A stretch of 64,000 nt of DNA from Suilimivivens sp963638365 (lineage in GTDB: Bacteria > Bacillota > Clostridia > Lachnospirales > Lachnospiraceae): NCBI GenBank assembly GCA_963638365.1, contig CAVHRK010000010.1, positions 1-64,000 on the forward strand. Direction: 5' to 3'. The notes below the pieces were generated by a model. The model saw only the letters and a program-made list of their open reading frames with translations, was not told the origin of the DNA and made no database searches. Both the position numbers and the translations under genes were made by a program. Shown here piece by piece: positions 14,967 through 24,938 of this stretch; the first letter of the stretch is position 1; the number at the start of each line of letters is the position of its first letter.

Positions 14967-17900
14967 ATGAACACATTGCTCGCACCGCTATGGGAAATCG
15001 GTGAATTCGAAGAGATTCAGAAACAATTAAATAAAGAAAACGGTTGTGTGGCACTTACAGGCTGCATTGAATCCCAGAAGCTTCATATAGTTTACGGACT
15101 CTCGGAAGGGCGGTTTCCAAACCGGATTTTCGTCACCTATAGCGATCAGCGGATTAGGGAACTTTTAGAGGACGAGCGGTTTTATGACAGGGAGGCCGTC
15201 GTTTATCCATCAAGGGACCTTATTTTCTATCAGGCGGATATTCATGGAAACCAGCTTACGAAGGAACGCATTAAGACGCTGCGCCGGATTCTGGAAGGAA
15301 AGCCGACCACGGTCATCACGACCTTCAGCAGCCTGATGGCCCCACAGCTTTCCCTTGAGATCTGGAAACAGTACCGGCTTCATATTGATGGAAAAAGTAT
15401 TATTGATGAAAAGGCCATTGCCCTCCGGCTCGTGGAAATGGGATATGAGAAAACCTATCAGGTAGAAACGCCCGGACAGTTCAGCGTGCGTGGCGGTATT
15501 GTGGACATTTTTGACCTGACAGAAGAAAATCCCTATCGAATTGAACTGTGGGGAGACGAGATCGAATCCATCCGCAGCTTCGATGTCATGAGCCAGCGAT
15601 CCATTGAAAAGCTGTCCGAAATTACGGTATACCCGGCAACCGAAATGCTGCTTTCGAAAAGCCAGTTAAAGACCGGTATGGAAAAGATCAAAAAGGAAGC
15701 TGCGGTGTTTGAACAAAAGCTTCGGGACGAATTTCATACCGAAGAAGCCCACCGGGTTGCCACGCATGTCAAAGAACTGGAAGAGCAGGTCATGGAATTC
15801 GGAAATGCAGCGAGCCTTGACGGATATATGAATTATTTCTATGAAGAGACGGTTTCTTTTCTGGAATTGTTCAATATGAAAGAGACTGTTTTTTTCCTGG
15901 ATGAGCCGGCGCATATTGAGGAGCATGCAAAGGCTGTGGAAACAGAGTTTCGTGAGAGCATGATTCATCGTGCCGAGAAGGGATATATTCTGCCGGGACA
16001 GATGAATCTGTTGTTTTCGTTAGAAGAGACCGCGGCACGGCTGTCAAGAGGACATGTTGCGTATCTGTCTGCACTTGACATGAAGAACAGCTTTACCGGG
16101 AAACTGCTGAAACCGTCCCTTCGAAGTGACATGACGGTCAAAAGTATTTCTTCCTATAATAATAGCTTTGAATCTCTTGTGCAGGATTTGAAACGGTACA
16201 AGAAAAATAAGTACCGGATTCTGCTGTTATCCGGTTCGAGGACAAGGGCAGAGCGTCTTGCCAGGGACCTGCAGGATGCCGGGCTTACCGCATTTTATTC
16301 CGGGGATCCGGAACGGGAGCTTCAGCCCGGGGAAATTATGACTTATTATGGCCGCGTGCTGCGGGGCTTTGAATATCCGTTGCTTAAATTTGCCGTGATT
16401 TCTGAGAGTGATATTTTCGGAAGTGAAAAGAAGAAGCGGAAGAAAAAGAAAACTTACGAGGGCCGGAAAATCAACGATTTCAACGAATTAAGCATCGGAG
16501 ATTATGTGGTCCACGAAAATCACGGACTGGGAATCTATAAGGGAATTGAAAAGGTAGAAATCGATAAGGTCACGAAGGATTATATCAAGATTGAGTACCG
16601 GGACGGCGGAAACCTTTATGTGCTGGCAACGGGGCTCGATGCCATCCAGAAGTATGCATCCGCAGATGCGAAAAAGCCAAAGCTCAATAAGCTCGGCACA
16701 CAGGAATGGAGCAGGACCAAATCAAAGGTCCGGGAAGCAACCGGAGAGGTGGCAAAGGATCTCGTTGAGCTTTATGCGGCACGTCAGCAGAAAAACGGCT
16801 ATCCTTACGGAAAGGATACGGTCTGGCAGAAGGAATTCGAAGAGATGTTTCCTTTTGAGGAGACAGAAGATCAGCTGCTTGCCATTGAGGCAACCAAGAA
16901 GGATATGGAAAGCACGAAGATTATGGACCGCCTGATCTGCGGCGATGTCGGCTACGGCAAAACGGAAATTGCCATCCGTGCGGCATTTAAGGCAGTACAG
17001 GAAGGAAAACAGGTGGTTTATCTCGTCCCGACAACGATCCTTGCGCAGCAGCATTACAATACCTTTGTACAGAGGATGAAGGATTTCCCTGTGAGAATTG
17101 ATATGCTGTCCCGTTTCCGCACGGCGGCAGAGCAGAAGAAAACCATTACGGATCTGAAAAAGGGCATGGTGGATATTGTGATCGGTACGCACAGGGTTCT
17201 GTCGAAGGACGTGGAATATAAGGATCTGGGACTTCTGGTTATCGATGAGGAGCAGCGGTTTGGCGTTGCCCATAAAGAAAAAATCAAGAAGATGAAAGAA
17301 AATGTGGATGTCCTCACTCTGACTGCAACACCAATTCCGCGAACCCTTCATATGAGCCTTATAGGCATCCGGGATATGAGTGTTCTGGAAGAGGCGCCGA
17401 ATGACCGTCTGCCAATCCAGACCTATGTCATGGAATATAATGATGAAATGGTAAGAGAAGCTATCGTACGTGAACTGTCACGTGGCGGACAGGTTTATTA
17501 TGTTTATAACCGTGTCAATAATATTGCAGATGTGGCTTCCCGGGTACAGCAGCTTGTCCCGGAAGCCAGCGTGGCGTTTGCCCATGGACAGATGCAGGAA
17601 AAGCAGCTTGAGCAGATTATGTTTGACTTTATTAATCAGGATATTGACGTACTGGTATCTACGACGATTATTGAAACAGGACTCGACATTTCCAATGTGA
17701 ATACCATTATTATCCACGATTCGGATAATATGGGACTGTCCCAGCTTTATCAGCTTAGGGGAAGAGTAGGAAGAAGCAACCGTACTTCTTATGCATTCCT
17801 CATGTATAAGAAGGATAAGATGCTGAAGGAAGTGGCAGAGAAGCGTCTTGCGGCCATCAGGGAATTTACGGACCTTGGAAGCGGCTTCAAAATTGCCATG

Positions 17901-18512
17901 AGAGATCTGGAAATCCGTGGTGCCGGAAATCTTTTAGGAGCGAGCCAGCACGGACATATGCAGGCTGTCGGCTACGATCTTTACTGTAAGATGCTGAATG
18001 AAGCAGTGAAAACCCTGAAGGGGATTCCAACGAAGGAGGATTTCTTTACCACAGTGGATCTGGATGTGGATGCCTTTATTCCGCCGTCCTATATTGTGAA
18101 TGAGGTACAGAAGCTGGATATTTACAAGCGGATTGCCGGTATCGAGAATCAGGCAGAGTGTGATGATATGAAGGAAGAACTGCTGGATCGTTTTGGCGTA
18201 ATCCCGATGGAGGCAGACAATCTTTTACGGATTGCCCTGATCCGTGTGGCAGCACATAAACTGGATATGACCGACATCAAAGGGAAAAACAGTCAGATCG
18301 TGTTTACCTTAAAGGAGGATGCCCGGATTCAGGTGCAGAATATTCCATTTCTCCTTGCCGGGGTGGAGCATCTTAAGTTTAATCCGAAGATGCGCTGCTT
18401 TGTATTCCATTATCAGAAGTGCGGCATGGTAGAAAAGGATGAGAGGCAGCTTCTTGCCTATACCGAGGAGCTTTTGCAGGGTATGCAGGAGTGTCTGGCA
18501 TCTGCCCTATAG
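14967..18512 (+). CDS. mfd: Transcription-repair coupling factor
   Basis: Removes RNA polymerase stalled at DNA damage and recruits UvrA. Domain order: UvrB-like N-terminus (about 1-350), CarD-like RNA polymerase interaction domain (GDYVVHENHGLGIYKGIE, about 512-529), RecG-like helicase with Walker A GDVGYGKTEIAIRAA (about 657-671), DEEQRFG (about 757), and TRCF domain in the C-terminal 150 residues. Length (1181 aa) is standard. The last codons and stop (…ASAL*) lie within dispersed repeat C, so the extreme C-terminus is probably repeat-derived. Confidence 0.95.
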   Translation: MNTLLAPLWEIGEFEEIQKQLNKENGCVALTGCIESQKLHIVYGLSEGRFPNRIFVTYSDQRIRELLEDERFYDREAVVYPSRDLIFYQADIHGNQLTKERIKTLRRILEGKPTTVITTFSSLMAPQLSLEIWKQYRLHIDGKSIIDEKAIALRLVEMGYEKTYQVETPGQFSVRGGIVDIFDLTEENPYRIELWGDEIESIRSFDVMSQRSIEKLSEITVYPATEMLLSKSQLKTGMEKIKKEAAVFEQKLRDEFHTEEAHRVATHVKELEEQVMEFGNAASLDGYMNYFYEETVSFLELFNMKETVFFLDEPAHIEEHAKAVETEFRESMIHRAEKGYILPGQMNLLFSLEETAARLSRGHVAYLSALDMKNSFTGKLLKPSLRSDMTVKSISSYNNSFESLVQDLKRYKKNKYRILLLSGSRTRAERLARDLQDAGLTAFYSGDPERELQPGEIMTYYGRVLRGFEYPLLKFAVISESDIFGSEKKKRKKKKTYEGRKINDFNELSIGDYVVHENHGLGIYKGIEKVEIDKVTKDYIKIEYRDGGNLYVLATGLDAIQKYASADAKKPKLNKLGTQEWSRTKSKVREATGEVAKDLVELYAARQQKNGYPYGKDTVWQKEFEEMFPFEETEDQLLAIEATKKDMESTKIMDRLICGDVGYGKTEIAIRAAFKAVQEGKQVVYLVPTTILAQQHYNTFVQRMKDFPVRIDMLSRFRTAAEQKKTITDLKKGMVDIVIGTHRVLSKDVEYKDLGLLVIDEEQRFGVAHKEKIKKMKENVDVLTLTATPIPRTLHMSLIGIRDMSVLEEAPNDRLPIQTYVMEYNDEMVREAIVRELSRGGQVYYVYNRVNNIADVASRVQQLVPEASVAFAHGQMQEKQLEQIMFDFINQDIDVLVSTTIIETGLDISNVNTIIIHDSDNMGLSQLYQLRGRVGRSNRTSYAFLMYKKDKMLKEVAEKRLAAIREFTDLGSGFKIAMRDLEIRGAGNLLGASQHGHMQAVGYDLYCKMLNEAVKTLKGIPTKEDFFTTVDLDVDAFIPPSYIVNEVQKLDIYKRIAGIENQAECDDMKEELLDRFGVIPMEADNLLRIALIRVAAHKLDMTDIKGKNSQIVFTLKEDARIQVQNIPFLLAGVEHLKFNPKMRCFVFHYQKCGMVEKDERQLLAYTEELLQGMQECLASAL

Positions 18513-18584
18513 AAATAATTGTACATGCTGCCCTTAGTGAGCAAGCTCCCACGGTCATCTTGAACAATTATTTCTGCATGGCTG
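18499..18584 (-). repeat. Dispersed palindromic repeat C, copy 1
   Basis: About 86 bp bounded by a 12-bp perfect inverted repeat (AGAAATAATTGT at 18511-18522, ACAATTATTTCT at 18563-18574). Read on the minus strand it matches 50192-50280: both start CAGCCATGCAGAAAT and end with ATTTCTATAGGGC. In both copies A-T pairs in the arm changed together (AATAATT versus AATGATT with the complementary arm), so the palindrome is kept. There is no coding potential and no transposase. Confidence 0.72.
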
Positions 18585-18700
18585 ATTTGTTACAAAAAAT
18601 ATGTAATTTCTATATGAAATTCCTGCAAAATAGTGTAGACTAAGAAATAGATGCGGTTTATGACAAAAGTTAAGAGGACCTTCAAGAGGTAGGAGACAGT

Positions 18701-20473
18701 ATGAGTATTTTTATGGTTTTGAGTCTGATCGGTGGTCTGGCGTTGTTCTTATATGGTATGCAGATGATGGGCGACGGTCTGAAAAAAGCTTCCGGCGGTA
18801 AGCTGGAAATGATTCTGGAGAAGCTGACGTCCAATAAGATTATGGCTGTTTTATTAGGTGCCGGAGTTACGGCAGTAATCCAGTCTTCTTCGGCAACAAC
18901 GGTTATGGTGGTCGGATTTGTAAATTCGGGCATTATGAGCTTATCCCGTGCAGTCGGTGTTATTATGGGAGCGAATGTCGGTACAACGGTCACGGCCTGG
19001 ATCTTAAGTATGACAGAAATTACAGGACAAAGCCTGTTTTTACAGTTACTGAAGCCATCCTCCTTCTCACCGATCCTTGCAATTGTGGGTGTAGCCATCC
19101 TGATGACCAGCAAGAAAGAAAAGCAACGTGATGGAGCGACCATTATGCTGGGCTTTGCCATTCTGATGTTTGGTATGGAGATGATGTCGGGGGCTGTTGA
19201 GCCTCTTGCGGAATCTGAGGAATTTCAGAAGGTACTGCTGATGTTTGCGAACCCGGTACTTGGTATGCTGGTTGGATGCGGATTTACCATACTGATTCAG
19301 TCTTCTTCCGCGGCAGTAGGTATCTTACAGGCACTGTCCGCTACCGGAGCGGTCACCAATCTGTCAGCCATTCCGCTCATTATGGGTGCGAATGTCGGTT
19401 CCACCACAACGGCACTGATTTCCAGTATCGGCGCAAGCCGGAATGCGAAGCGTGCCGCACTGGTACATTTCTATTTTAATATTATTAAGACCGTTACCTT
19501 TATGCTGCTGTTTTATTGCTTTAATGCCATTTTCCATTTTGCTTTTGCCAACGAGCCGGCAACCGCAGTGGGAATTGCAGTGATTCATTCCAGCTTTAAC
19601 ATTGCGGCAGCGATCATTTTTACGCCTATCTCTTCCATTTTTGAGAAAATGGCTTATCTGACCATTCCGAAGCTGGAAAGCGAAGAAGAGGACAAGATTC
19701 CCGCAAGATCCGAGATTCAGATTCTGGATACCCGTTTCCTGGATACACCGGGCTATGCGTTGGAGCAGTGTAAGAATGCAGCCATTGATATGGCAAATTA
19801 TTCCAAAGAAGCATTATTTCTTGCCATTGACCAGATTGGTAAGTTTGATAAAAAGAATGCGGCTAAGGTGATTGACTTAGAGGAACTTGTAGATCATTAT
19901 GAGGACGAGCTGGGATCCTATCTGGTGAAATTAAGCAGCCGTCACTTAAGTGAGAAGGACAGTCAGGAGCTTTCGGTACTCCTTCACTGTATCGGAGATT
20001 TCGAACGGATTTCCGATCATGCGATTAACATTATGGAATCTGCAAGAGAAATGAACGACAAGAACCTTTCTTTCTCAAAAAAGGCAGAAGAAGAACTTGC
20101 TATTTTTACCGGTGCGATTAAAGATATTGTGAATACTTCCATTCTGGTGTTCCAGGAGGAGGATTTGAAGCTTGCCCTTCAGGTGGAACCGTTGGAGGAA
20201 GTGATTGACCACCTCAATGCGGAAGTCAAGAAGCGTCATATCAAGCGTCTTCGCAAGGGTAAGTGTACAATTGAAATGGGATTTATCCTTTCGGATATTT
20301 CTACCAATTATGAAAGGGTTTCCGATCACTGCTCAAACATTGCATTATGTCTGCTGCAGTTGAATGAGGATAATTTTGATACCCATATGTATCAGGAGAA
20401 TATCTCTGCTTCGGATAACAAAGAGTTTAATGAGGAGTATAAGCGTCTTCGTACCCGTTATCAATTACCGTAA
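18701..20473 (+). CDS. Na+/phosphate cotransporter with C-terminal PhoU-like domain
   Basis: A 590-aa membrane protein of the NptA/SLC34-like family for phosphate uptake or export. It has two inverted QSSS repeats, VIQSSSATTVMVVGFV (about residues 67-82) and LIQSSSAAVGILQA (about 199-212), the family's substrate-site motifs. About eight to nine membrane segments fill residues 1-320. The C-terminal 200 residues form two PhoU-like helical modules (HCIGDFERISDHAINIMESA; NYERVSDHCSNIALCLL). A PhoB/PhoR pair follows 35 nt downstream, supporting a phosphate role. Confidence 0.9.
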   Translation: MSIFMVLSLIGGLALFLYGMQMMGDGLKKASGGKLEMILEKLTSNKIMAVLLGAGVTAVIQSSSATTVMVVGFVNSGIMSLSRAVGVIMGANVGTTVTAWILSMTEITGQSLFLQLLKPSSFSPILAIVGVAILMTSKKEKQRDGATIMLGFAILMFGMEMMSGAVEPLAESEEFQKVLLMFANPVLGMLVGCGFTILIQSSSAAVGILQALSATGAVTNLSAIPLIMGANVGSTTTALISSIGASRNAKRAALVHFYFNIIKTVTFMLLFYCFNAIFHFAFANEPATAVGIAVIHSSFNIAAAIIFTPISSIFEKMAYLTIPKLESEEEDKIPARSEIQILDTRFLDTPGYALEQCKNAAIDMANYSKEALFLAIDQIGKFDKKNAAKVIDLEELVDHYEDELGSYLVKLSSRHLSEKDSQELSVLLHCIGDFERISDHAINIMESAREMNDKNLSFSKKAEEELAIFTGAIKDIVNTSILVFQEEDLKLALQVEPLEEVIDHLNAEVKKRHIKRLRKGKCTIEMGFILSDISTNYERVSDHCSNIALCLLQLNEDNFDTHMYQENISASDNKEFNEEYKRLRTRYQLP

Positions 20474-20508
20474 GTGGTGCCTGAACATATGCATAAGGGG
20501 GATGTGAT

Positions 20509-21183
20509 ATGGCGTTGATTTATGTATTGGAGGATGACCGGAATATCCGTGAAATTGAAGAAATTGCATTAAATAATGCGGGATACCAGGTGGTTTCCTT
20601 TGAAACGGCTAAAGAGTTTCAACAAAAGCTTAATGAGAGAATTCCGGATCTACTGCTGCTGGATCTGATGCTGCCGGATGCCGATGGCCTTGAACTTGTG
20701 ACGCAGCTACGGCAGAATGTCATGACACGGAGCCTTCCGGTTATTATGGTGACTGCGAAGACGACAGAACTGGATAAGGTACGGGGACTTGACAGTGGCG
20801 CGGATGATTACCTGACGAAGCCGTTTAGTGTCATGGAACTGATTTCCAGGGTGAAAGCGCTTTTACGCCGGAGTATGAAGGGCTTAAATGAGCGCATTAT
20901 TACCATTGGGGAGATTTCCCTTGATGTGGAGCGCCGCAAGGTGACGATTGAGGGAGAACGCTGTGAACTTACATATAAAGAATATGAATTGTTAAAGCTG
21001 TTAATGAATAATGCCGGGATTGTGACTCCGCGGGAGGAAATCCTTGAAAAAGTATGGGAAACCGATTTTGAAGGAGAATCACGGACAATTGATATGCATA
21101 TTAAAACGCTTCGCCAGAAGCTTGGAAACAGTGCAAACCGGATTAAAACCGTGCGGAATGTAGGCTATTTGTTTGAGACATAA
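20509..21183 (+). CDS. OmpR/PhoB-family response regulator
   Basis: A 224-aa transcription factor. The receiver domain has the acidic pair EDD near residues 8-10, phosphoacceptor Asp in LLLLDLMLPDADG (about 47-59), and K in YLTKPF (about 104). The C-terminal winged helix has ELTYKEYELLKLLMNNAG and GESRTIDMHIKTLRQKLG. It is most like PhoB. It lies between the phosphate transporter and its kinase, so the transporter is a probable target. Confidence 0.9.
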   Translation: MALIYVLEDDRNIREIEEIALNNAGYQVVSFETAKEFQQKLNERIPDLLLLDLMLPDADGLELVTQLRQNVMTRSLPVIMVTAKTTELDKVRGLDSGADDYLTKPFSVMELISRVKALLRRSMKGLNERIITIGEISLDVERRKVTIEGERCELTYKEYELLKLLMNNAGIVTPREEILEKVWETDFEGESRTIDMHIKTLRQKLGNSANRIKTVRNVGYLFET

Positions 21184-21194
21184 AGGGAACGGAT

Positions 21195-22136
21195 ATGCAG
21201 AAGAGATTTTATTATGAATTGATGGGAATGGCTGCCCTGGCAATTTTGGGAACATTATTGCTGGTGGTGGCTGTTTGTTTTTCTTACCTGAATCCGGAAT
21301 ATCTGTCTGAACAGCAGCGGGAAAAGATGATCCTTGTGCTGATGATCGGCATTGCAGCAATTATGGCACTCTGCTTTTTGCTTGCAGGAATCTGGTCTCA
21401 CCGGTTCGGAGAGAAACTTCATCTTGGAAAAGAAGTGGACAATGAACTGAACGCAAAGATGCGTCAGGAGTTTACAGCCAATGTGTCCCATGAACTGAAA
21501 ACGCCGCTCACGGCAATATCCGGTTATTCAGAGCTGATTGAAAATGGTATGATTTCATCAGAAAGTGAAATCCGCAGAATGGCGGGCGAGATTCATAGCA
21601 ACTCAGGACGGCTCATTACCCTCATTAATGATGTCATCCGTCTTTCGGAACTGGATGAGGAACAGGAAGAGGTTCTTCAGAAGATTCCACTTTCTGTTGC
21701 AGCGAAAAGCTGTGTGCAGATGCTGCAGATCAATGCAGAAAAGCATGATGTTACCCTCACGTTTGAAGGCGGGGAGGCCTCTCTTTGGGGAACCAGACAG
21801 ATGGTGGACGAGGTGCTTTATAATCTGTGTGACAATGCGATCCGCTATAATAAGGAAAACGGTAGTGTCACTGTGAAAGTACACAGACAGGACGACTGCG
21901 CTGTTCTGATTGTGCAGGATACCGGAATCGGGATCCCGGAAGAATGTCAGGAACGGATTTTTGAACGGTTCTATCGCGTGGATAAAGGAAGAAGTAAATC
22001 GACGGGGGGAACAGGGCTTGGACTTGCGATTGTAAAACATATTCTGGTGCGGCTCAAAGGAAAATTAAGCCTTGTAAGTAATCAGGGAGAGGGGACGACG
22101 ATTACGATTGTTTTTCCTTCATGTGAAGAACAATAG
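21195..22136 (+). CDS. Sensor histidine kinase, PhoR-like and short
   Basis: A 313-aa membrane kinase. Two N-terminal transmembrane helices (about 10-30 and 47-69) are separated by a very short outer loop. They are followed directly by the dimerisation/phosphoacceptor box FTANVSHELKTPLTAISGYS (about 94-113) and the ATP domain with N-box LCDNAIRYNKENG, G1 DTGIGIP, F-box RIFERFYRVDKGRS and G2 GGTGLGLAIVKHI. There is no PAS or HAMP domain and hardly any extracellular sensor, so input may come through a partner such as the adjacent PhoU-domain transporter. It is 11 nt downstream of the regulator. Confidence 0.9.
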   Translation: MQKRFYYELMGMAALAILGTLLLVVAVCFSYLNPEYLSEQQREKMILVLMIGIAAIMALCFLLAGIWSHRFGEKLHLGKEVDNELNAKMRQEFTANVSHELKTPLTAISGYSELIENGMISSESEIRRMAGEIHSNSGRLITLINDVIRLSELDEEQEEVLQKIPLSVAAKSCVQMLQINAEKHDVTLTFEGGEASLWGTRQMVDEVLYNLCDNAIRYNKENGSVTVKVHRQDDCAVLIVQDTGIGIPEECQERIFERFYRVDKGRSKSTGGTGLGLAIVKHILVRLKGKLSLVSNQGEGTTITIVFPSCEEQ

Positions 22137-22207
22137 TGACGGCTGGCAAAATCAGGGCATATGGTGTATACTGGGAAAGATAGCAGGATACAAGGGGGAA
22201 GTATCTG

Positions 22208-22603
22208 ATGCAGACGATTATTGTGTCTGAGGAAATAGTGGAATTACTGGAACAACTTGGTTTAACCAGACAGGAAAAGGGCTTTGAGAGGTTATCCTAT
22301 GCAATTGCTGTAACGGCGCGGGAATTTGAACGGGCAGGAAGTGTCACAAAACTGCTGTATCCGGATCTGGCAAAGCAGTTTCAGACAACACCGGAAAAGA
22401 TTGAACGGTCGCTCCGGCATCTGATCGAAAAATCCTGGGAAAAGGGAGAGAAAGAGCGATTTGAGGACTTGTTTGGTTATCACAGGGACAATTCTGAGAT
22501 TCGTCCGACCAACAGTGAATATATTGCAATCCTGGCTGACCGGATCCGGAATGGCAATTATGAGAATGTATTAGAAAGTATCGAGGAATTCGAGAAATTA
22601 TAG
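22208..22603 (+). CDS. Stand-alone Spo0A C-terminal (effector) domain protein
   Basis: A 131-aa protein that aligns by pattern with the DNA-binding domain of Spo0A and lacks the receiver domain. The recognition region LLYPDLAKQFQTTPEKIER (about residues 54-72) then SLRHLIEKSW mirrors Spo0A's YPDIAKKY…R.IRHAIE segment, and RPTNSEYIAILADRIR (about 98-113) mirrors the closing PTNSEFIAMIAD helix. It probably recognises 0A-box-like DNA constitutively or is controlled by abundance. It lies between the phosphate regulators and pseC and may regulate the glycan locus; that is inference. Confidence 0.85.
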   Translation: MQTIIVSEEIVELLEQLGLTRQEKGFERLSYAIAVTAREFERAGSVTKLLYPDLAKQFQTTPEKIERSLRHLIEKSWEKGEKERFEDLFGYHRDNSEIRPTNSEYIAILADRIRNGNYENVLESIEEFEKL

Positions 22604-22623
22604 AGGGAAAGGAAGAAAGTAAG

Positions 22624-23817
22624 ATGAAGAAACCGGCAATCTGTGGAGGAACACCCGTCAGGGATACGAAAATTTCATATGGACATCAGTATATTGATGA
22701 AGAGGACATACAGGCAGTTGCAGATGTACTTCGAAGTGATTATCTGACCTGTGGGCCGAAGATTGCAGAGGCGGAAAAGGCACTTTGTGAGGTGACGGGT
22801 GCGAAGTTTGCGGTTGTCTGCAGCAACGGAACATCGGCACTTCATATTGCCTGTCAGGCAGCGGGAGTACAGCCGGGAGATGAGGTAATCACGACACCGA
22901 TCACCTTTGCGGCTTCGGCAAACTGTGCGCTTTACTGCGGAGCAAGACCGGTTTTCGCAGATATTAATGAGGAGACCTACAATATTGATCCGGAGAATGT
23001 AAGGAAGCTGGCAACGGATAAGACGAAAGCCGTTGTAGCGGTAGATTTTACAGGACAGTCGGTAGAACTGGATGCGCTTTTGGAGCATTGCCATGCACAC
23101 GGCATTACCCTGATCGAAGATGGTGCGCATGTGATCGGAACGAAATATAAAGGAAAATGCAACGGCTCCATTGCCGATATGACCACCTTAAGCTTTCACC
23201 CTGTAAAGACAGTTACCTGTGGAGAAGGCGGTGCGGTACTGACAAACAGCGAAGAATTATACCGTAAGCTATTACTTTACCGTGCACATGGCATTACCCG
23301 GGATCCTTCTTTGATGGAGCATGAGCCGGATGGCCCGTGGTATTATGAGCAGCTTACCCTTGCCATGAATTACCGTATGACCGATATGCAGGCTGCATTG
23401 CTCATCAGCCAGTTGAAGAAGCTTCCCATGTTCATGGAGCGACGGAAAGCAATTGTGAAGCAGTATAATGATGCGTTTTCCAAGCTGCCGCAGATTGTGG
23501 TACAGAAGGAAATTCCGGAGTCGGATACCACGAGACACCTGTATATTCTGCGGATCAATCCGGAGAAGCTTTCCATTAACCGCAGACAGTTTTTTGATGC
23601 ACTGGCTGCAGAAAATATCTGCTGCAACGTGCATTACATCCCGACCTATTACTTCCCGTATTATGAGAAGCTTGGATATAAGAGAGGGTTATGTCCGAAG
23701 GCGGAGAAATTATATGAAGAAATTCTTACCCTGCCGCTTTATTATTCCATGACCGATCAGGATGTGGCAGATGTGATTGAAGCCGTTACGAAGATTGCAA
23801 CGTATTACAGCAAGTAG
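22624..23817 (+). CDS. pseC: UDP-4-amino-4,6-dideoxy-N-acetyl-beta-L-altrosamine transaminase
   Basis: A PLP-dependent sugar aminotransferase, step 2 of pseudaminic acid synthesis. It shows the PseC-type opening ISYGHQYIDEEDIQAV, TSALHIACQAAGV, DGAHVIGTKYKGKCNG, and the PLP lysine in SFHPVKTVTCGEGGAVLT. Length (397 aa) is usual. A SD (AGGGAAAGGAAG) precedes the ATG. It is the first gene of the glycan locus and is separated by 9 kb and opposite strand from pseI/G/F. Confidence 0.9.
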   Translation: MKKPAICGGTPVRDTKISYGHQYIDEEDIQAVADVLRSDYLTCGPKIAEAEKALCEVTGAKFAVVCSNGTSALHIACQAAGVQPGDEVITTPITFAASANCALYCGARPVFADINEETYNIDPENVRKLATDKTKAVVAVDFTGQSVELDALLEHCHAHGITLIEDGAHVIGTKYKGKCNGSIADMTTLSFHPVKTVTCGEGGAVLTNSEELYRKLLLYRAHGITRDPSLMEHEPDGPWYYEQLTLAMNYRMTDMQAALLISQLKKLPMFMERRKAIVKQYNDAFSKLPQIVVQKEIPESDTTRHLYILRINPEKLSINRRQFFDALAAENICCNVHYIPTYYFPYYEKLGYKRGLCPKAEKLYEEILTLPLYYSMTDQDVADVIEAVTKIATYYSK

Positions 23818-23872
23818 TTCGTGGAGAGCGCGGTTTCCAAAGAAACCGGAATAGTACAAGGTGAGGTAGATC

Positions 23873-24901
23873 ATGAAATTAAGCGTCATAGTCCCCGTTT
23901 TTAATATGGCAGCGGATGATAAACTGAAATGGTGTATGGATTCCCTCGTTGGGCAGACAATTTCCGATTACGAGATCATTGCAGTCAATGACTGCTCGAC
24001 CGATGATTCCTTATCCATTCTGCGGAATTATGAAAAGCAGTATCCCGATAAGGTGGTTGTAATTGCCTCTCCCGATAACCGGAAGCAGGGCGGTGCGAAG
24101 AACCTGGGGCTGTCTGTTGCAAAGGGAGACTGGATCGGGTTCATTGATGCGGATGACTGGGTGACCGCGGATTTTTATGAAAAGCTTCTGAATAAAGCGG
24201 AAGAAACCGGTGCGGATATGGTCGGATGTGATTATCATCTGACACCGGAACACAGCATGAAAATCGGACAGATCGTACACAATAATACGCCGGAACAGGC
24301 AGGCATTCTGAATGAAGAAAAGTATCGTTCCCTGATTCTGGACGGCGGAAGTCTGGTCGTAAAGATTTACCGCAGACATATTATCCTGGACTATCCGAAC
24401 CGTTTCCCGGAAGGGATTTTTTACGAAGATAATGCAATCGGCAATTCCTGGATGCTCCGGGCGAAGCATTTTGAATATCTGGAAGAACCGTTATATTATT
24501 ATTATCAGCATGAGGCATCGACGGTGCATACCATTACGAAAAAGCGGTGTGAGGACCGTATGGAGGCCGCCCGGATCATGGTCAGGGAAGCAAAGGAATT
24601 CCGGTTTTTTGACACCTATTATCCGGAGCTGGAAAGCAGTTTTACCACCCTGTTTTATGTGAATACCCTGTTTTCCTATCTGGCAGGTTCTGGCAGGAAG
24701 GAATATCGTTTCGTAAAAGCACTGGGGGATGAAATGCGAAATACCTTTCCCGATTTTCAGAAAAATAAGTATTATGAGCAGAGAGTCCATGCGGAAGAGC
24801 GGAAGCTGATCGCCATGCAGCAGAAGTCAACGCTTTATTTTATGATCTATTACAAATTGCTGTGGACCTACCGAAAGCTGCGTAAGCGTTCAAGCATGTA
24901 G
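23873..24901 (+). CDS. Family 2 glycosyltransferase
   Basis: A GT-A fold transferase using a nucleotide sugar at the cytoplasmic membrane face. It opens LSVIVPVFNMAADDKLKWCM, then NDCSTDDS (UDP-binding), QGGAKNLGLSVAKGDWIGF and the DxD motif DADDW (about residues 92-96). The C-terminal half is helical and unlike well-known subgroups. A perfect 7-bp hairpin CGGTTTC/GAAACCG lies just upstream at 23831-23848 between pseC and this gene. Acceptor and sugar are unknown. Confidence 0.88.
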   Translation: MKLSVIVPVFNMAADDKLKWCMDSLVGQTISDYEIIAVNDCSTDDSLSILRNYEKQYPDKVVVIASPDNRKQGGAKNLGLSVAKGDWIGFIDADDWVTADFYEKLLNKAEETGADMVGCDYHLTPEHSMKIGQIVHNNTPEQAGILNEEKYRSLILDGGSLVVKIYRRHIILDYPNRFPEGIFYEDNAIGNSWMLRAKHFEYLEEPLYYYYQHEASTVHTITKKRCEDRMEAARIMVREAKEFRFFDTYYPELESSFTTLFYVNTLFSYLAGSGRKEYRFVKALGDEMRNTFPDFQKNKYYEQRVHAEERKLIAMQQKSTLYFMIYYKLLWTYRKLRKRSSM

Positions 24902-24938
24902 AAGTAGATGATTAACATAGTGACGATGGGAGAAAAAG

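Noticed and set aside
18511..18574. The mfd downstream inverted repeat as an ordinary rho-independent terminator.
   Set aside because: There is no T-tract after the stem, the loop is 40 nt, and the same sequence recurs at 50.2 kb in the other orientation, so it is a dispersed repeat.
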